Assembly (NCBI GenBank): GCA_907163375.1
Contig: CAJQUW010012480.1
Location: 1 to 64,000, forward strand
Direction: 5' to 3'
Origin: Prostheceraeus crozeri
Taxonomy: Eukaryota; Platyhelminthes; Polycladida; Euryleptidae
DNA length: 64,000 nucleotides
In this document: positions 53,932 to 63,826 of the stretch, one piece after another
Numbering within the stretch: position 1 is the stretch's first letter
Layout: every line of letters begins with the position of its first letter
Made by a program: the position numbers and the translations under genes
The notes under the pieces: generated by a model
Told to the model about the DNA's origin: nothing
The model's input: only the letters and a program-made list of their open reading frames with translations
Databases searched by the model: none

Positions 53932-55329
53932 ATGTCGTTTTATCATATTTTGCTTAGCAATGCGGCCGCAAATAGATTTGCTAGTAATCGAGCCGCACTC
54001 TTTTCTACTCCCATTGATCATGCACAACAGCTAAATGGAAAGTGGGAAGTGGGTGTCACTCAACTTGTTCATAGCAACTGTGTCTATACTTTTGATCATG
54101 AGGTGATGACTATTAATATGAGACGCACACCTGCTTACCAATGTGAAAAGGGCTGCCGAGTATACATTCCACAGTGGCCAAAGAAAGATCTCTTATCATG
54201 TAAAAAGTTTATATATGATTTCTTGAATAAAGCGTGTAAACATATTGTCCAATTTACTCCGCACAATGATGATCATAATTATGTACATCATGTAGTTGAG
54301 AAAGATTGGATTGTTGGTTTAAGTCCAAGTTTAAGAAATGATTTAGGTTACCTCGCTAGCGCCTTAACAAGCTATGATAATTATAACGTTAATTACAACC
54401 CAAGTGGTCATAAACAGTTAATATATCGAGAGGAAGCTTATTATGTAGATCTTATTCCAAAAAATGAGAAGACGTCGGTGAAGAAGATTGTGATTAAGCC
54501 AAGAAAGACAAACATGACTCCTGAAACATTATTGAAGAAATTTAATTATCTCCTTCGAGTTGATGGTAAACAAGTGGCAACATTGACTTATATCAAATCA
54601 TCTAATCATATTGCAATAAGTAAATTAAATGATGATGATCTAGTATTAGTTTGTTCAAAAGATTTTCATCAGTTCTTACGACATCGTTCTGCAGCTGTTC
54701 ATGGAAAATTTGATATGCAACATTTACCATGTGAAAGGTCAAATCAATTTGATACAGAATGGACCGTATCTTTATACAGAAAGTGTGTAGAGCCTTTAGG
54801 TGGTATCTTACATGAAACAAGAGTGTTGATGCCTCGCGTTATTACTTCAGTTAAATTGGTTGTAGATTATTTAAATGAAGTGATTAATGACCAACAAATT
54901 TCATTTTCTGAAAAAGAAGGTGTTTTGTCTCTCACTATAAGTGGAAAAGGTATTGAACTAATTATGGATAAAACTCTAATGGACATTTTGGGTTTTGATC
55001 AAAATATCTTTAAAAGTGGTACTGTAACCAAAGCTAGCGCAGACATGTCTCTATCGCGTCGTATTAACTATTTTCAGATATATTCCAATATTGGTGAAGA
55101 TGTACGTGTGGGAGATGTTGAAGCTCCATTTCTAGCAATGATACCATACCAGCCAAAAAGCTGCAGTATTTTATCTGAGCATACTTTCAAGAAAGTGCAT
55201 TATACAAAGCTGAAATCAAACTACATCCCACAAATTGATATTTCAATTTTTGACGATGCTGGTGCGTTGATTCCTTTTCATAAAGATGCTGTGACAAGTA
55301 TCACACTCCATTTCCAAATGAAGAGTTAA
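53932..55329 (+). CDS. Large Polinton protein, paralog A
   Basis: 465 residues. The start ILLSNAAANRFASNRAALFS and NGKWEVGVTQLVHS is the signature of a widespread Polinton family (L.SNA....F..N.....L.GxWEVG). The body holds repeated modules ending in features like LRNDLGY, FHQFLRH and LMDILGF. The C-terminal GDVEAPFLAMIPYQP and SIFDDAGALIPFHKDAVTSI is also family-typical. Likely a virion structural or attachment protein, by abundance and position; unproved. Confidence 0.65.
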   Translation: MSFYHILLSNAAANRFASNRAALFSTPIDHAQQLNGKWEVGVTQLVHSNCVYTFDHEVMTINMRRTPAYQCEKGCRVYIPQWPKKDLLSCKKFIYDFLNKACKHIVQFTPHNDDHNYVHHVVEKDWIVGLSPSLRNDLGYLASALTSYDNYNVNYNPSGHKQLIYREEAYYVDLIPKNEKTSVKKIVIKPRKTNMTPETLLKKFNYLLRVDGKQVATLTYIKSSNHIAISKLNDDDLVLVCSKDFHQFLRHRSAAVHGKFDMQHLPCERSNQFDTEWTVSLYRKCVEPLGGILHETRVLMPRVITSVKLVVDYLNEVINDQQISFSEKEGVLSLTISGKGIELIMDKTLMDILGFDQNIFKSGTVTKASADMSLSRRINYFQIYSNIGEDVRVGDVEAPFLAMIPYQPKSCSILSEHTFKKVHYTKLKSNYIPQIDISIFDDAGALIPFHKDAVTSITLHFQMKS

Positions 55330-55338
55330 TGCAAAAGT

Positions 55339-56570
55339 ATGCTTATATATTTTTCCAATGTGAATAATATGGAAAGTGAAAATAAGGACTCGTTTCTAAT
55401 CTACTTGCCCAGTAATGCTTCTATGAATAAATTTCCCAAAAATAAACCATCAGACTATCGAGTAGAATTAAATCGCCCACTACATTTAGAAGGTGAATGG
55501 GAGGTTGGCGTTTCTAGTATTTGCTATGATAGCAATATTCAGAATGTGAATGATTTGGAAGAAATGATATTGACTCCTCGCACCCATGATGGAATAATGA
55601 TGAATAATGCATTCCAGTTCCCATACAATTTAACGTCAGATGGAAAGTGGAACTATGAATGGATTCAGATAAAATCAGATTATTATGAACAATTCGGGAA
55701 TGAGAAAATTATTAAGGCATTCAACAGTGGTAATACTTCCATCATGAAGAATAAGGATCAGAAAGTTTATGAGTTTACTATCTATCATTGGAGTGGGAGG
55801 CAGTTCCTTCGCTTTCATTCTTTTACTAAAGGTCTTACGCTGAGGTTGGATAATGAATTCTATCCACATCTCGGTTTTGGCCATGGACTACATCTAACGT
55901 CAATTGCTACTGCAAATGTTAAAAAAGTTTATTCAAATCGAATCAACAAAGTTCATTATAGATTTAAAATATTTGATGAAGATGTTGTAGAATGCGAAGA
56001 ACGCATCATTTTGAAAAAGTGTGGTGTTCAACCTTTATCACTTATTGAGTTAGTAAAACGATGGAATGAGACTGTGGGTAAGAAGTATGGAGAGAAAATC
56101 ATGGCGGACAAAAATAAGTTGGTCATTCAGAAATATAATGACAAACTTACAGTTTATTTCTCTCCAACCTTGCGTCATTTTGTAAGACATTATACACCTA
56201 TTATTGGAAGCGGTCTGGTGTATGCTTCTCATGAATATCACACTAAAGCTGATTCAGTTAATGATGAATGGTGGGTGGACATCTATGGTGATCGCATCAA
56301 GAAAATTTACCAGTCTTATCAAGAATCTAAAGTTGCTATCAATATAATGCCGCGTCTATATCATACAGTTGAAAGCTTCATTCATGTAGTAAATCCTTAT
56401 ATACAACAGAAGTTGAAGCATGTGATGAAAAGTAAATATGATGTAAAGACACACCACATTTCGTTTTCAATTAAAAATCAACGCGTTGTTCTGAAACTGG
56501 GTGATGACATTCAATGTCAATTGAGTAAAAGTTTGAAAAAACTCTTTGGTTTTTCAATGCTACAAACTGT
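55339..56570 (+). pseudogene. Large Polinton protein, paralog B (interrupted by a PLE)
   Basis: Starts at ATG 55339 or 55369. FLIYLPSNASMNKFPKNKPS and LEGEWEVGVSSICYD match the paralog A signature. The same repeated modules occur, up to SLKKLFGFSMLQT. A Penelope-like element sits at 56571-58156, so this copy cannot be expressed as a normal single gene. 9 bp after paralog A, so the two arose by tandem duplication and diverged strongly. Confidence 0.7.
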
Positions 56571-56721
56571 TGATAGGTTTATTAGTAGCAAACATGTTTC
56601 AGTAGGCAAGCTACCATCATCAGTGACGACGGTCAATAAACAAGGATGCAATATATACAATGCGAATGAGACAAGAAAAATCAATATAGGAAAAGCGGCT
56701 GTGATTGGCTGCGGTTATCCT

Positions 56722-57496
56722 GGCAATGACTGACTCCTTCTGCAAAAACATTTGTCACTGGCTTCTTGCTCACCTAAAACCTTTTTTGCCAAAGTCTTTT
56801 TCAACTAAGGATAGCTTTACAGCTCAAAGAAAAATTAACTCTTTCGATTTTCCGTATGAAAATCCTTACTTAGTTAGTTTCGATGCTGTTCAACTTTTCA
56901 CTAATATTCCAGTCAATGACACTATCGACCATATAATTAGCTTAGTCAATTTTGATAGATTTCCTATTAATGATAATACTTTGCGTACTCTCTTGCAACT
57001 CGCTTGCACTAATGTGCCGTTCCTGTTCAACAGTAGAAACTACCTTCAAAAAGAAGGAATGAGTATGGGATCCTCCCTTGCACCTCTTATGGCTGAATTC
57101 TCTTTAAATATTATAGAAAGTAAAATGCAAATGGCGGACTTTTACATTAGGTACGTCGACGATATTTTAGCAGTCTTTCGGTCTCGAACCGAAGCCCTCA
57201 CTTTTTTAGACCAGTTCAATGCTGTTAATTCATCTCTTCAATTTACGATAGAAGAACCCATAAATGACTCTATCAATTTTCTAGATATGAATATTTTCAT
57301 AAAAAATGGCAAGTTTGAAACCAATTGGATAACAAAAGAAACCAGTACTTTATTGTATACTCATAGCAACTCCTACAGTCCTGACTCTTATAAGAACAAC
57401 GCGATTAAAGCCTTGTACAATAGATCTCAAAAACTAAGCAGTCTCCCTGCCGACCGCGATTATAACAAAAACAAAGTTAGGAATATTTTTATTTAA
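56722..57496 (+). pseudogene. PLE reverse transcriptase, partial
   Basis: Contains SFDAVQLFTNIPVNDTIDHI (palm start), EGMSMGSSLAPLMAEFSLNI (the G.(A/S)MG..L.P motif), FYIRYVDDILAVF (YVDD catalytic box) and SINFLDMNIFIKNGKFETNW with a K.T block. It copies RNA at the target site. The N-terminal PLE region is missing, so it is truncated. Confidence 0.9.
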
Positions 57497-57685
57497 AACG
57501 GATATCATCCGGATAGAATAAATAAAGTCTTTGAGCGTTGTGATAATCCTAAGACTAAAATAGAATCTAGCGAAAAAACTGAAATATTTTGGAAGCTCCC
57601 CTATGTTTCAACTCTTCTTTCACAAATAAAACGTAATATTCGCCACATAAATAGTGCTTTAGAAAATAGTATTTTAAGAATTGCC

Positions 57686-57988
57686 TTGAACACATACAAA
57701 ACACAAAACATGATAAGCAATAAAGATAAAATTCCTTTCAATGAGTTATCTTCCGTACTGTATAAGTATACTTGTGAGCATTGCAGTCAATGCTACGTCG
57801 GTGAAACCCGTCGCCATATTTTCACTAGGATAAACGAACACGTGAAAGGTCGGCCAGCATCCGAAATATCTCTTCATGTTCACATCCCAAATAAAGATAA
57901 TTTTAAAATTCTCATTCGCACTCCATACACGAAAATTGCTGAATCATTGTACATAAAGTCATTCCTTCATTCACAGGACCTAATGAAT
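57686..57988 (+). pseudogene. PLE GIY-YIG endonuclease domain
   Basis: LSSVLYKYTCEHCSQCYVGE then TRRHIFTRINEHVKG is the PLE GIY-YIG form: a Cys-bearing linker, YVG, R and the H. AESLYIKSFLHSQDLMNNRS follows with a family Glu. The domain nicks target DNA. It runs into the right inverted repeat and is separated from the RT frame by stops. Confidence 0.85.
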
Positions 57989-58081
57989 AACCGCAGCCAA
58001 TCACAGCCGCTTTTCCTATATTGATTTTTCTTGTCTCATTCGCATTGTAAATATTGCATCCTTGTTTATTGACCGTTGTCA

Positions 58082-58112
58082 CTGATGATGGTAGCTTGCC
58101 TACTCAAACATG
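58082..58112 (+). ncRNA. Hammerhead-like motif in PLE terminal repeat
   Basis: CTGATGA is followed by TGGTAGCTTGCCTACT, whose GTAG and CTAC can pair as a stem II, and then CAAACATG. The canonical GAAA is CAAA here. The inverted copy lies in the left repeat (about 56594-56624). It shares CTGATGATG...AAACATGT with the PLE at 4108-5812. Confidence 0.4.
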
Positions 58113-58156
58113 TTTGCTGCTAATAAACCTATCAAAAGCTTACGGCTTCTCACTGT

Positions 58157-58443
58157 CAATGCTACAAACTGTGTTTACTGCTGCGCATACGATTGGTATA
58201 GAAACACCAATGACACTTGATAAACATGAACAGCACCTTTACATTCAAAGTGATTTGATTCTACCTATTTCTGTTGGTGAGAAAAAAGAATACATTTTAC
58301 GTGATTTCATTCATGATAAAGACGCTTCATATGGAATAGTCGAGAAGATGTTTGAATCTATTTTCTATCATCCCGTCGTCGAAAAACTATACCCTCTATT
58401 GCTATCAAAATTACCAATGGTTTACAAGAGTGCATCCATGTGA
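58157..58443 (+). pseudogene. Downstream part of paralog B beyond the PLE
   Basis: After the right copy of the target duplication the frame reads TAAHTIGIETPMTLDKHEQH, ILPISVGEKKEYILRDFIHD and KLPMVYKSASM. It is the distal part of the interrupted gene. An AATAAA at about 58515 may serve as poly(A) signal for this strand. Confidence 0.6.
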
Positions 58444-58669
58444 AAGATACTAAATCCCTCGTAACTTTAGTGTTTCGGAAAACAAAGTGACGTCATTGTG
58501 ATATGTTTATTGAAATAAAAATATGTATATGAAAAAGTCTTTTCACAGATAAAGGGGGAATGGGCTGACTGTAGGCATATATTCACAAGGAAGAAACGAT
58601 CTCATGCGATACATAAAACAACCATGTATATCTACAAAAAGCAACATCAAAATACTGAGTTAAAGTTGA
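58444..58669. other. Convergent gap before PolB
   Basis: 3' ends of the rightward paralog gene and leftward PolB meet here. AT-rich; AATAAA on the plus strand. No gene. Confidence 0.6.
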
Positions 58670-61576
58670 TTATGTCAATACATCTCCTGAATGTGGTAGC
58701 GTGAGTTTTATTCTTTTGGGTGGAGGTATGTTTGTGTCAGGATGTCCATGTGGAAGAGATGTGTTATGTCCTATCCAACACCTCTCATCCTCCCATGTTG
58801 AAAGCGCTCGTTTCTTGAACGTGTGCGTTTTCACAGTATGAACTTGAGATTTTAAGATTGTCATATTGACAAACGTTATAGTTTTATTTTTATAGGCCTT
58901 CTTATAGGACCGATGTTTCATTTTGTGAACAATTGATTTTGATATACCTTTAGCACGCTTAATACTATCTGCACATTCTTTTAATTTCATGGAATACATT
59001 TTAGGACGGAGGAGAATCATTTCATCTATTTCCTTTCCTGCTGTTTCATCCTTAAAACAACCAAGTTTGGCTTTATTCGGTATGGAATAGAGTGGATGAG
59101 TGGAATTGTAGTTAGATGTGTCGACATATTTTTCTAATGACTTGCCTACTTCATTAAAATTTAAATCTTTTTGAGTGGTAATTCCTAAAAAGAAACTATC
59201 TGTATCACCACCCAGCAAGCGAACCTCTTTTACGAGAGGGCATGGTTTTAATATTTTGTAGAAGAGTTGATACATTTCAAGCTTGGAATAATCTAAAACG
59301 GCTTGCCCAATATAGATGGGTTTGCACAACTCAACTTCTGATTTTATCATTTTAACACCTACAAGATCCTCATCGATGATGTCTCTATCAATGAAAAGAG
59401 GTGATGAGGTCAATTTGTGATATTTTTGTTCATCAACGACTAGTTTGTAGTTCATACGTTTTCTAATATCCTCCATGGTCTTTCTGAAAAGACTGTTATT
59501 CTTATATTTATAAAAATCCGTTTCAAAATTATTTTGGGTGAGTGCACGTTTTTGACTGTTACTATCTATGTAGGGTTTGAGGAAGGCTTTCTGTCTAAAT
59601 TTGATAATGCGGTGAACTGACTTTAGAAGCATGCCCATTTCTAAATAGAATTTTAGTATGCAGAAGTGCACGAGATAATTTTTCTTATCATATTGGGTTA
59701 GCAAAAGTTTGCGGCATGGTTTGTACCTTGGCTGTCCACACTCTGTTAAGTTATTATGAAATTGTGACATGAATGGTGAAAACATATCTTCAGTCACTTC
59801 ACCAGATTCAGGTGCGAGTGGGAAATCAGCAGTTTTATTTTTAATACTATTTGGATAAATCAAATCCACTTCAAAATAATATCCCCAATCACCTTCATCT
59901 GGAATCTTCAGAATGTTTGAAGGGTTGGAGTAATACGCAAGCTCATCTTGTTTTAACCAACTAAACTCGGAGTGAGGTAGTGGTTTAGACAGTGAACTGC
60001 CATATAAATTATTTTGGTCATAGTACTTTAGGTGGATATGATCATTACCTACTGTTTTAGATTTTATGTGATGTTTATTCACAAATGTGAGACCACCGCG
60101 TATTTCGCGCTCAAATATGTTATACATCTCGGGGTCTTGTAAGAGATGGATGGTCTCACCAGTCATTTTAAAGGCTGATTTAAAGGACATGGCTGGTAGA
60201 CTGACAAAGTGGATAGGATCTAATTTGTCTTCTTCTAATGCCACTCGTCGAAATTCCTGAAAGACATCAGCCAGCAAAATGACATCTAATTCTAAGTAAG
60301 TGATCATATAATCGCCAAACGTTTTACAATCAAATTTTAACCATGCCTCTTGAGCATGTTCATAGTCCTCTACTGGACAATCTTGACCCGTCAAATCGTT
60401 TTGGAATTTGTCAATGGAAGGAAGGGTTGTTTCATTTAGTTTAGACATTGAGCTAAAATGCGCATAGGGAAAGACTCCTTTGCGAGTGATTATTTCATCC
60501 GTTAAGTTTGGATAGTGTTTCTTCAAAGTTTGACTATGGGGAAGAAACTTGAGATTACGAACGAGAGAAGCTAGTGACGCTGACATGAATTGGAATGAAT
60601 CTAAAAATTTTATTTCAAAGAAGACTGTCTTATTTTCTTTAGTTTTATCTACTGGTACTTTTGCAGTCATTGCCATGAATTTTTCTCTCGTTTGCGCTAT
60701 TACATTAAACTGCCACGATTTCATCTGGATCAACCCTCCTTTTATGAGCATATGACTGTCATAGCCCTTAAAGTTATGAAAAATGACGGGTAGTACACGA
60801 CGTCTCAACCTGAGTGAAAAGTTACATTTGGAGCAGAGTGCGTTTCTAAATTTACCAGTGATGTGATCATGATCACGCACTTTCTTAATTTTATCGTCAT
60901 CAAACGTTTTATGACATTTAGGGCACGATGTGCAACTTTCAAATTTCTGCTTGTCTTCATCTGACATATGTAGTGACTTACGTTGCAATTGGGAATCATG
61001 TGATTGTTGAAATTTAGCAGCTTTATCGAGAAATTCTAGAAATTTTGAAATACAAACTTCACCTTGCCAAGTATGCATTTTGTTTTGCCTATTTCTAAAG
61101 TGGTCATGCCATACTTCATAGCAGGATATGGCTGCTGGCTTGTGGATGATATCATCAATGTAGCATTCTATGTCTGCGTAAATGACACGCAGGGGACTTA
61201 ATTCGTCACCATTATCCCTATGTGAAAATATTTTATCTTTGGGCATGCGTTCCATTTGTAATTTACCTCGCTTGCACCATTCATAGTGAGTTTCAAATTT
61301 ATCTTTACTCCAAAAGGAGCGGATGCAGCGGTCGCATACAAAATGTTCACCTCTTTTAGAGTGCCCCACGTGAGTGTACAAGCGAGAGATTTTGGGAATA
61401 CCACAGTAGTGCCATTCCTCGCTATCATCTTGTTTTACTAATAAGAGGTTGACTACACGTTCATAACAAGTTGAACGTGAATTATAGCGGGCACCCTTCA
61501 ACCCCTTCTCCCACACGTGAACGACAATTTTAATCTTATTATGTTTTTCGAACGTTTCTACATCTTTGATTTTCAT
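58670..61576 (-). pseudogene. Polinton DNA polymerase B (protein-primed), main part
   Basis: 968 residues open. Order: a Cys/His finger CDRCIRSFWSKDKFETHYEW (about residue 81-100), Exo I VIYADIECYID (131-141), and an endonuclease VII-like C..C...DHDHITGKFRNALC..C (about 215-255). Then come Exo II HNFKGYDSHML (about 270), Exo III YLELDVILLADVF, pol A YYDQNNLYGSSLSKPLP (roughly 520) and pol C GGDTDSFFLGI (roughly 790). This is the protein-primed PolB that replicates Polintons. The gene continues upstream in the neighbouring segment and looks broken about once. Confidence 0.95.
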
Positions 61577-61602
61577 GTTGTCACTATCACAACCTTCAAA
61601 GA

Positions 61603-62643
61603 CTAGTTCATCCTCCCACTGTCTATAGCTATAGGTATGATTTCGATTCGCGTTGATATCATTATAGTGAAGGATGGATAGGACTGCATATTTGAAACAC
61701 TGTGATTTACAATCGACATTGATGACAGCTTTTTATTATACAACGTTTTTGGTAGTTTAAATGTGCCTCGAGCTGCATGACTTTCTAATAGGGAAATTTT
61801 GAATATGGCTGAGTTCACACCATCAAAAATGAGAGCGCTGTCGCGTTGATTGAATTTATCTACATTTGATTTTAAACATTGAATGTGAAAATTTAGCCAA
61901 GACTCGCAGTCTACAACTTCGGTTGCGGAAGAGGAGGGAACATGAAACTGTATTCTCTCCGTCACTTGACCCGTTTGAAAATCTATCTTAATATATTTTA
62001 GTTTAAGGTAGATGAGCGCCTTCATTCTAAAATTGTCTAAATTGTTGAAGAGCGCTTCGATAATGTTAGAATTTTGAAGGAGCCACTCAGGAAAATCTAC
62101 TATTTGAGTATTGGACTCCATGCAGTAGTCGCGTACTAAATTATTATGTGAAACATTAATGAGGGAGATGGTAGAGTTACCGTTGGTGTAGTGATCATTT
62201 GCATGCGTGTGTTGAAGTCTGTGCGAAGATCGCTGAAAGTGACTATCAAAAGAAAGAGGGCACAAATCGCAAGGAAAGGAGATGTCATCGTCAGAATCAA
62301 CTTCACCTCCGGAGATTGACGCCGCTTTGCGTTGACACACACGTTGTTTGATGTGTCGAAGGAGACTGTGCTTCCTTGTAAACATATGTCCGCAGTCGGC
62401 ACATTCCCACTCGTTGCCTTGTCGCGAGAGTCCTGAGCTGGAACTCACATCACCTGAAAGAGAAATCATTCTATCATCTCTGTTCAAGTCTCAGTGTATT
62501 GTTACAACCTACTTTGACTCAACAACTCTAAACTTTCCTCGAGAAGGGAGGGCGTTGGTGATGAAGTTGATGCCTGAAATTGAGGAAGATGCTATTAGCC
62601 ACACGTTTGAGGGAGATGAGTGAAGAAATTTTCAACTTACCAT
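61603..62643 (-). pseudogene. PolB N-terminal region with zinc fingers and leader introns
   Basis: It has two C2H2 fingers, CADCGHMFTRKHSLLRH and CDLCPLSFDSHFQRSSH, then the LFNNLDNFRMKALIYLKLKY...DKFN module and a FKLPKTLYNKKLSSMSIVNH block usual before PolB cores. At the front, ATG at 62643 is followed directly by GTAAGT with acceptor TTTCAG at 62574, a 67-bp intron. A 61-bp exon follows (62513-62573), then GTAGGT and a CTTTCAG acceptor at 62454, a 59-bp intron. Phases agree. It is the leftward gene of the right half. Confidence 0.7.
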
Positions 62644-62917
62644 TTCAACGAAATCAAGTTTAAGGTTGATACTTCAACAAGATAGAGACTTCACTCAAAT
62701 TTGGAATTCACGAGAGAGCAGTTCACTTGTACGCCTGAAATATAGAATTCGCCAGAGAACACTTCACTTATATGTCACAAAGACAGAGTGAAATGACACG
62801 AATGTCACTTTACATATATACTTTCATATTCATCATTCATTGGCTGTTCATTCTGTTTGGTTGCTTGTTGATACTTAAGAATTAGAAAACATTTCAAAGT
62901 TATTATTCACAGTCAAC
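62644..62917. promoter_or_regulatory. Divergent promoter between PolB and the 148-residue gene
   Basis: Leftward PolB starts at 62643 and a rightward gene at 62918. Between them are TTTACATATATACTTTC (TATA-like, about 62808) and ATTGGCTG (a reversed CCAAT) at about 62839. Two AATTC...AGAGAACACTTCACTT-like repeats lie near 62704-62771. One region probably drives both genes. Confidence 0.5.
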
Positions 62918-63364
62918 ATGACAAGCCCTCCGACAACGCCAAACACAAAATTCTCTTCTCCATGCTCAACACCAAAGGCGCTCGTTGCACCAAACGCTCC
63001 AACGAAGGGGAAGGTGGAGAAAATATACCGATTGGACAATATCAGAAAGTTGTCATTACCAGCGGACGACGAAGAGAGTGTATGTGAGAAGGAGTGTCCC
63101 GACTTAACAGGCGTGAGGTGGAAGTATCTGCAGTACGATACTGATGATGTGATAGAGATCACCAGCACCAAATTCCTCCACCAATTATGGGAATGGTACA
63201 CCCCTAACTCCCAGCCGCGAACTATGGCGGAGTGGGAATACATCGACAAAGTGAGGCTCGCAGTAGAAGAACGATTGAAGCAAGTGAGCTGTTTTTGGTA
63301 TCTATGTGAAGCCAGACTCTGGGACGATATTGACGATGAAGACCTTTTGAAATACATGCCATAA
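62918..63364 (+). CDS. Polinton gene, 148-residue unknown protein
   Basis: A P/T/S-rich start (MTSPPTTPNTKFSSPCSTPK) precedes a charged body with DLTGVRWKYLQYDTDDVIEI, LHQLWEWYTPN, TMAEWEYIDKVRLAVEERLK and an acidic Trp-rich end. No family recognised. It is the last clear gene before the tandem repeat and, by position, could be an early accessory gene. An AATAAA follows at 63363. Confidence 0.6.
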   Translation: MTSPPTTPNTKFSSPCSTPKALVAPNAPTKGKVEKIYRLDNIRKLSLPADDEESVCEKECPDLTGVRWKYLQYDTDDVIEITSTKFLHQLWEWYTPNSQPRTMAEWEYIDKVRLAVEERLKQVSCFWYLCEARLWDDIDDEDLLKYMP

Positions 63365-63414
63365 TAAATTTTTATTTCGTATTATCTTTGCTTTCATACT
63401 GACTTACTTGAATG

Positions 63415-63826
63415 GGGCTTCAGTGGATGATTTAACCATGTATACTTTTTCATTTGGAAATAGTAGCACGCTTAGTCTAACTTGTAAATCTTAAAACATT
63501 TCATATGAGCGATGATGGTAGATGAAATAGTGTTAAATAAAATTAAGATGGCTTACACTTCTGATACAGGGATAGCAATCGACTGCGATCCATGTGTAAA
63601 GAGCTTGTTAGACTGCGGATGGGCTTCAGTGGATGATTTAACAATGTATACTTATTCATTTGGAAATAGTAGCACGCTTAGTCTAACTTGTAAATCTTAA
63701 AACATTTCATATGGGCGATGATGGTAGTTGAAATAGTGTCAAATAAAATTAAGATGGCTTACACTTCTGATACAGGGATAGCAATCGACTGCGATCCATG
63801 TGTAAAGAGCTTGTTAGACTACGGAA
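63415..63826 (+). repeat. 206-bp tandem duplication with a small open frame
   Basis: Units 63415-63620 and 63621-63826 differ at only a few bases. Each contains ATGATGGTAG..GAAATAGT opening a frame: 63512-63700 (62 residues) and 63718-63915 (65 residues). Both share MAYTSDTGIAIDCDPCVKSL. The first frame reads across the unit junction and ends in SFGNSSTLSLTCKS. No family recognised. Confidence 0.8.

Larger units (their letters stand above)
56571..58156 (+). mobile_element. Penelope-like element inside the Polinton
   Basis: A 16-bp duplication, CAATGCTACAAACTGT, flanks it at 56555-56570 and 58157-58172. The ends are 148-bp inverted copies (56571-56718 and 57987-58134), and a 22-bp 3' tail follows. 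Inside are an RT frame (56722-57496) and a GIY-YIG endonuclease frame (57686-58024). It is 5'-truncated in coding terms. With a perfect TSD it is a young insertion. Confidence 0.92.
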
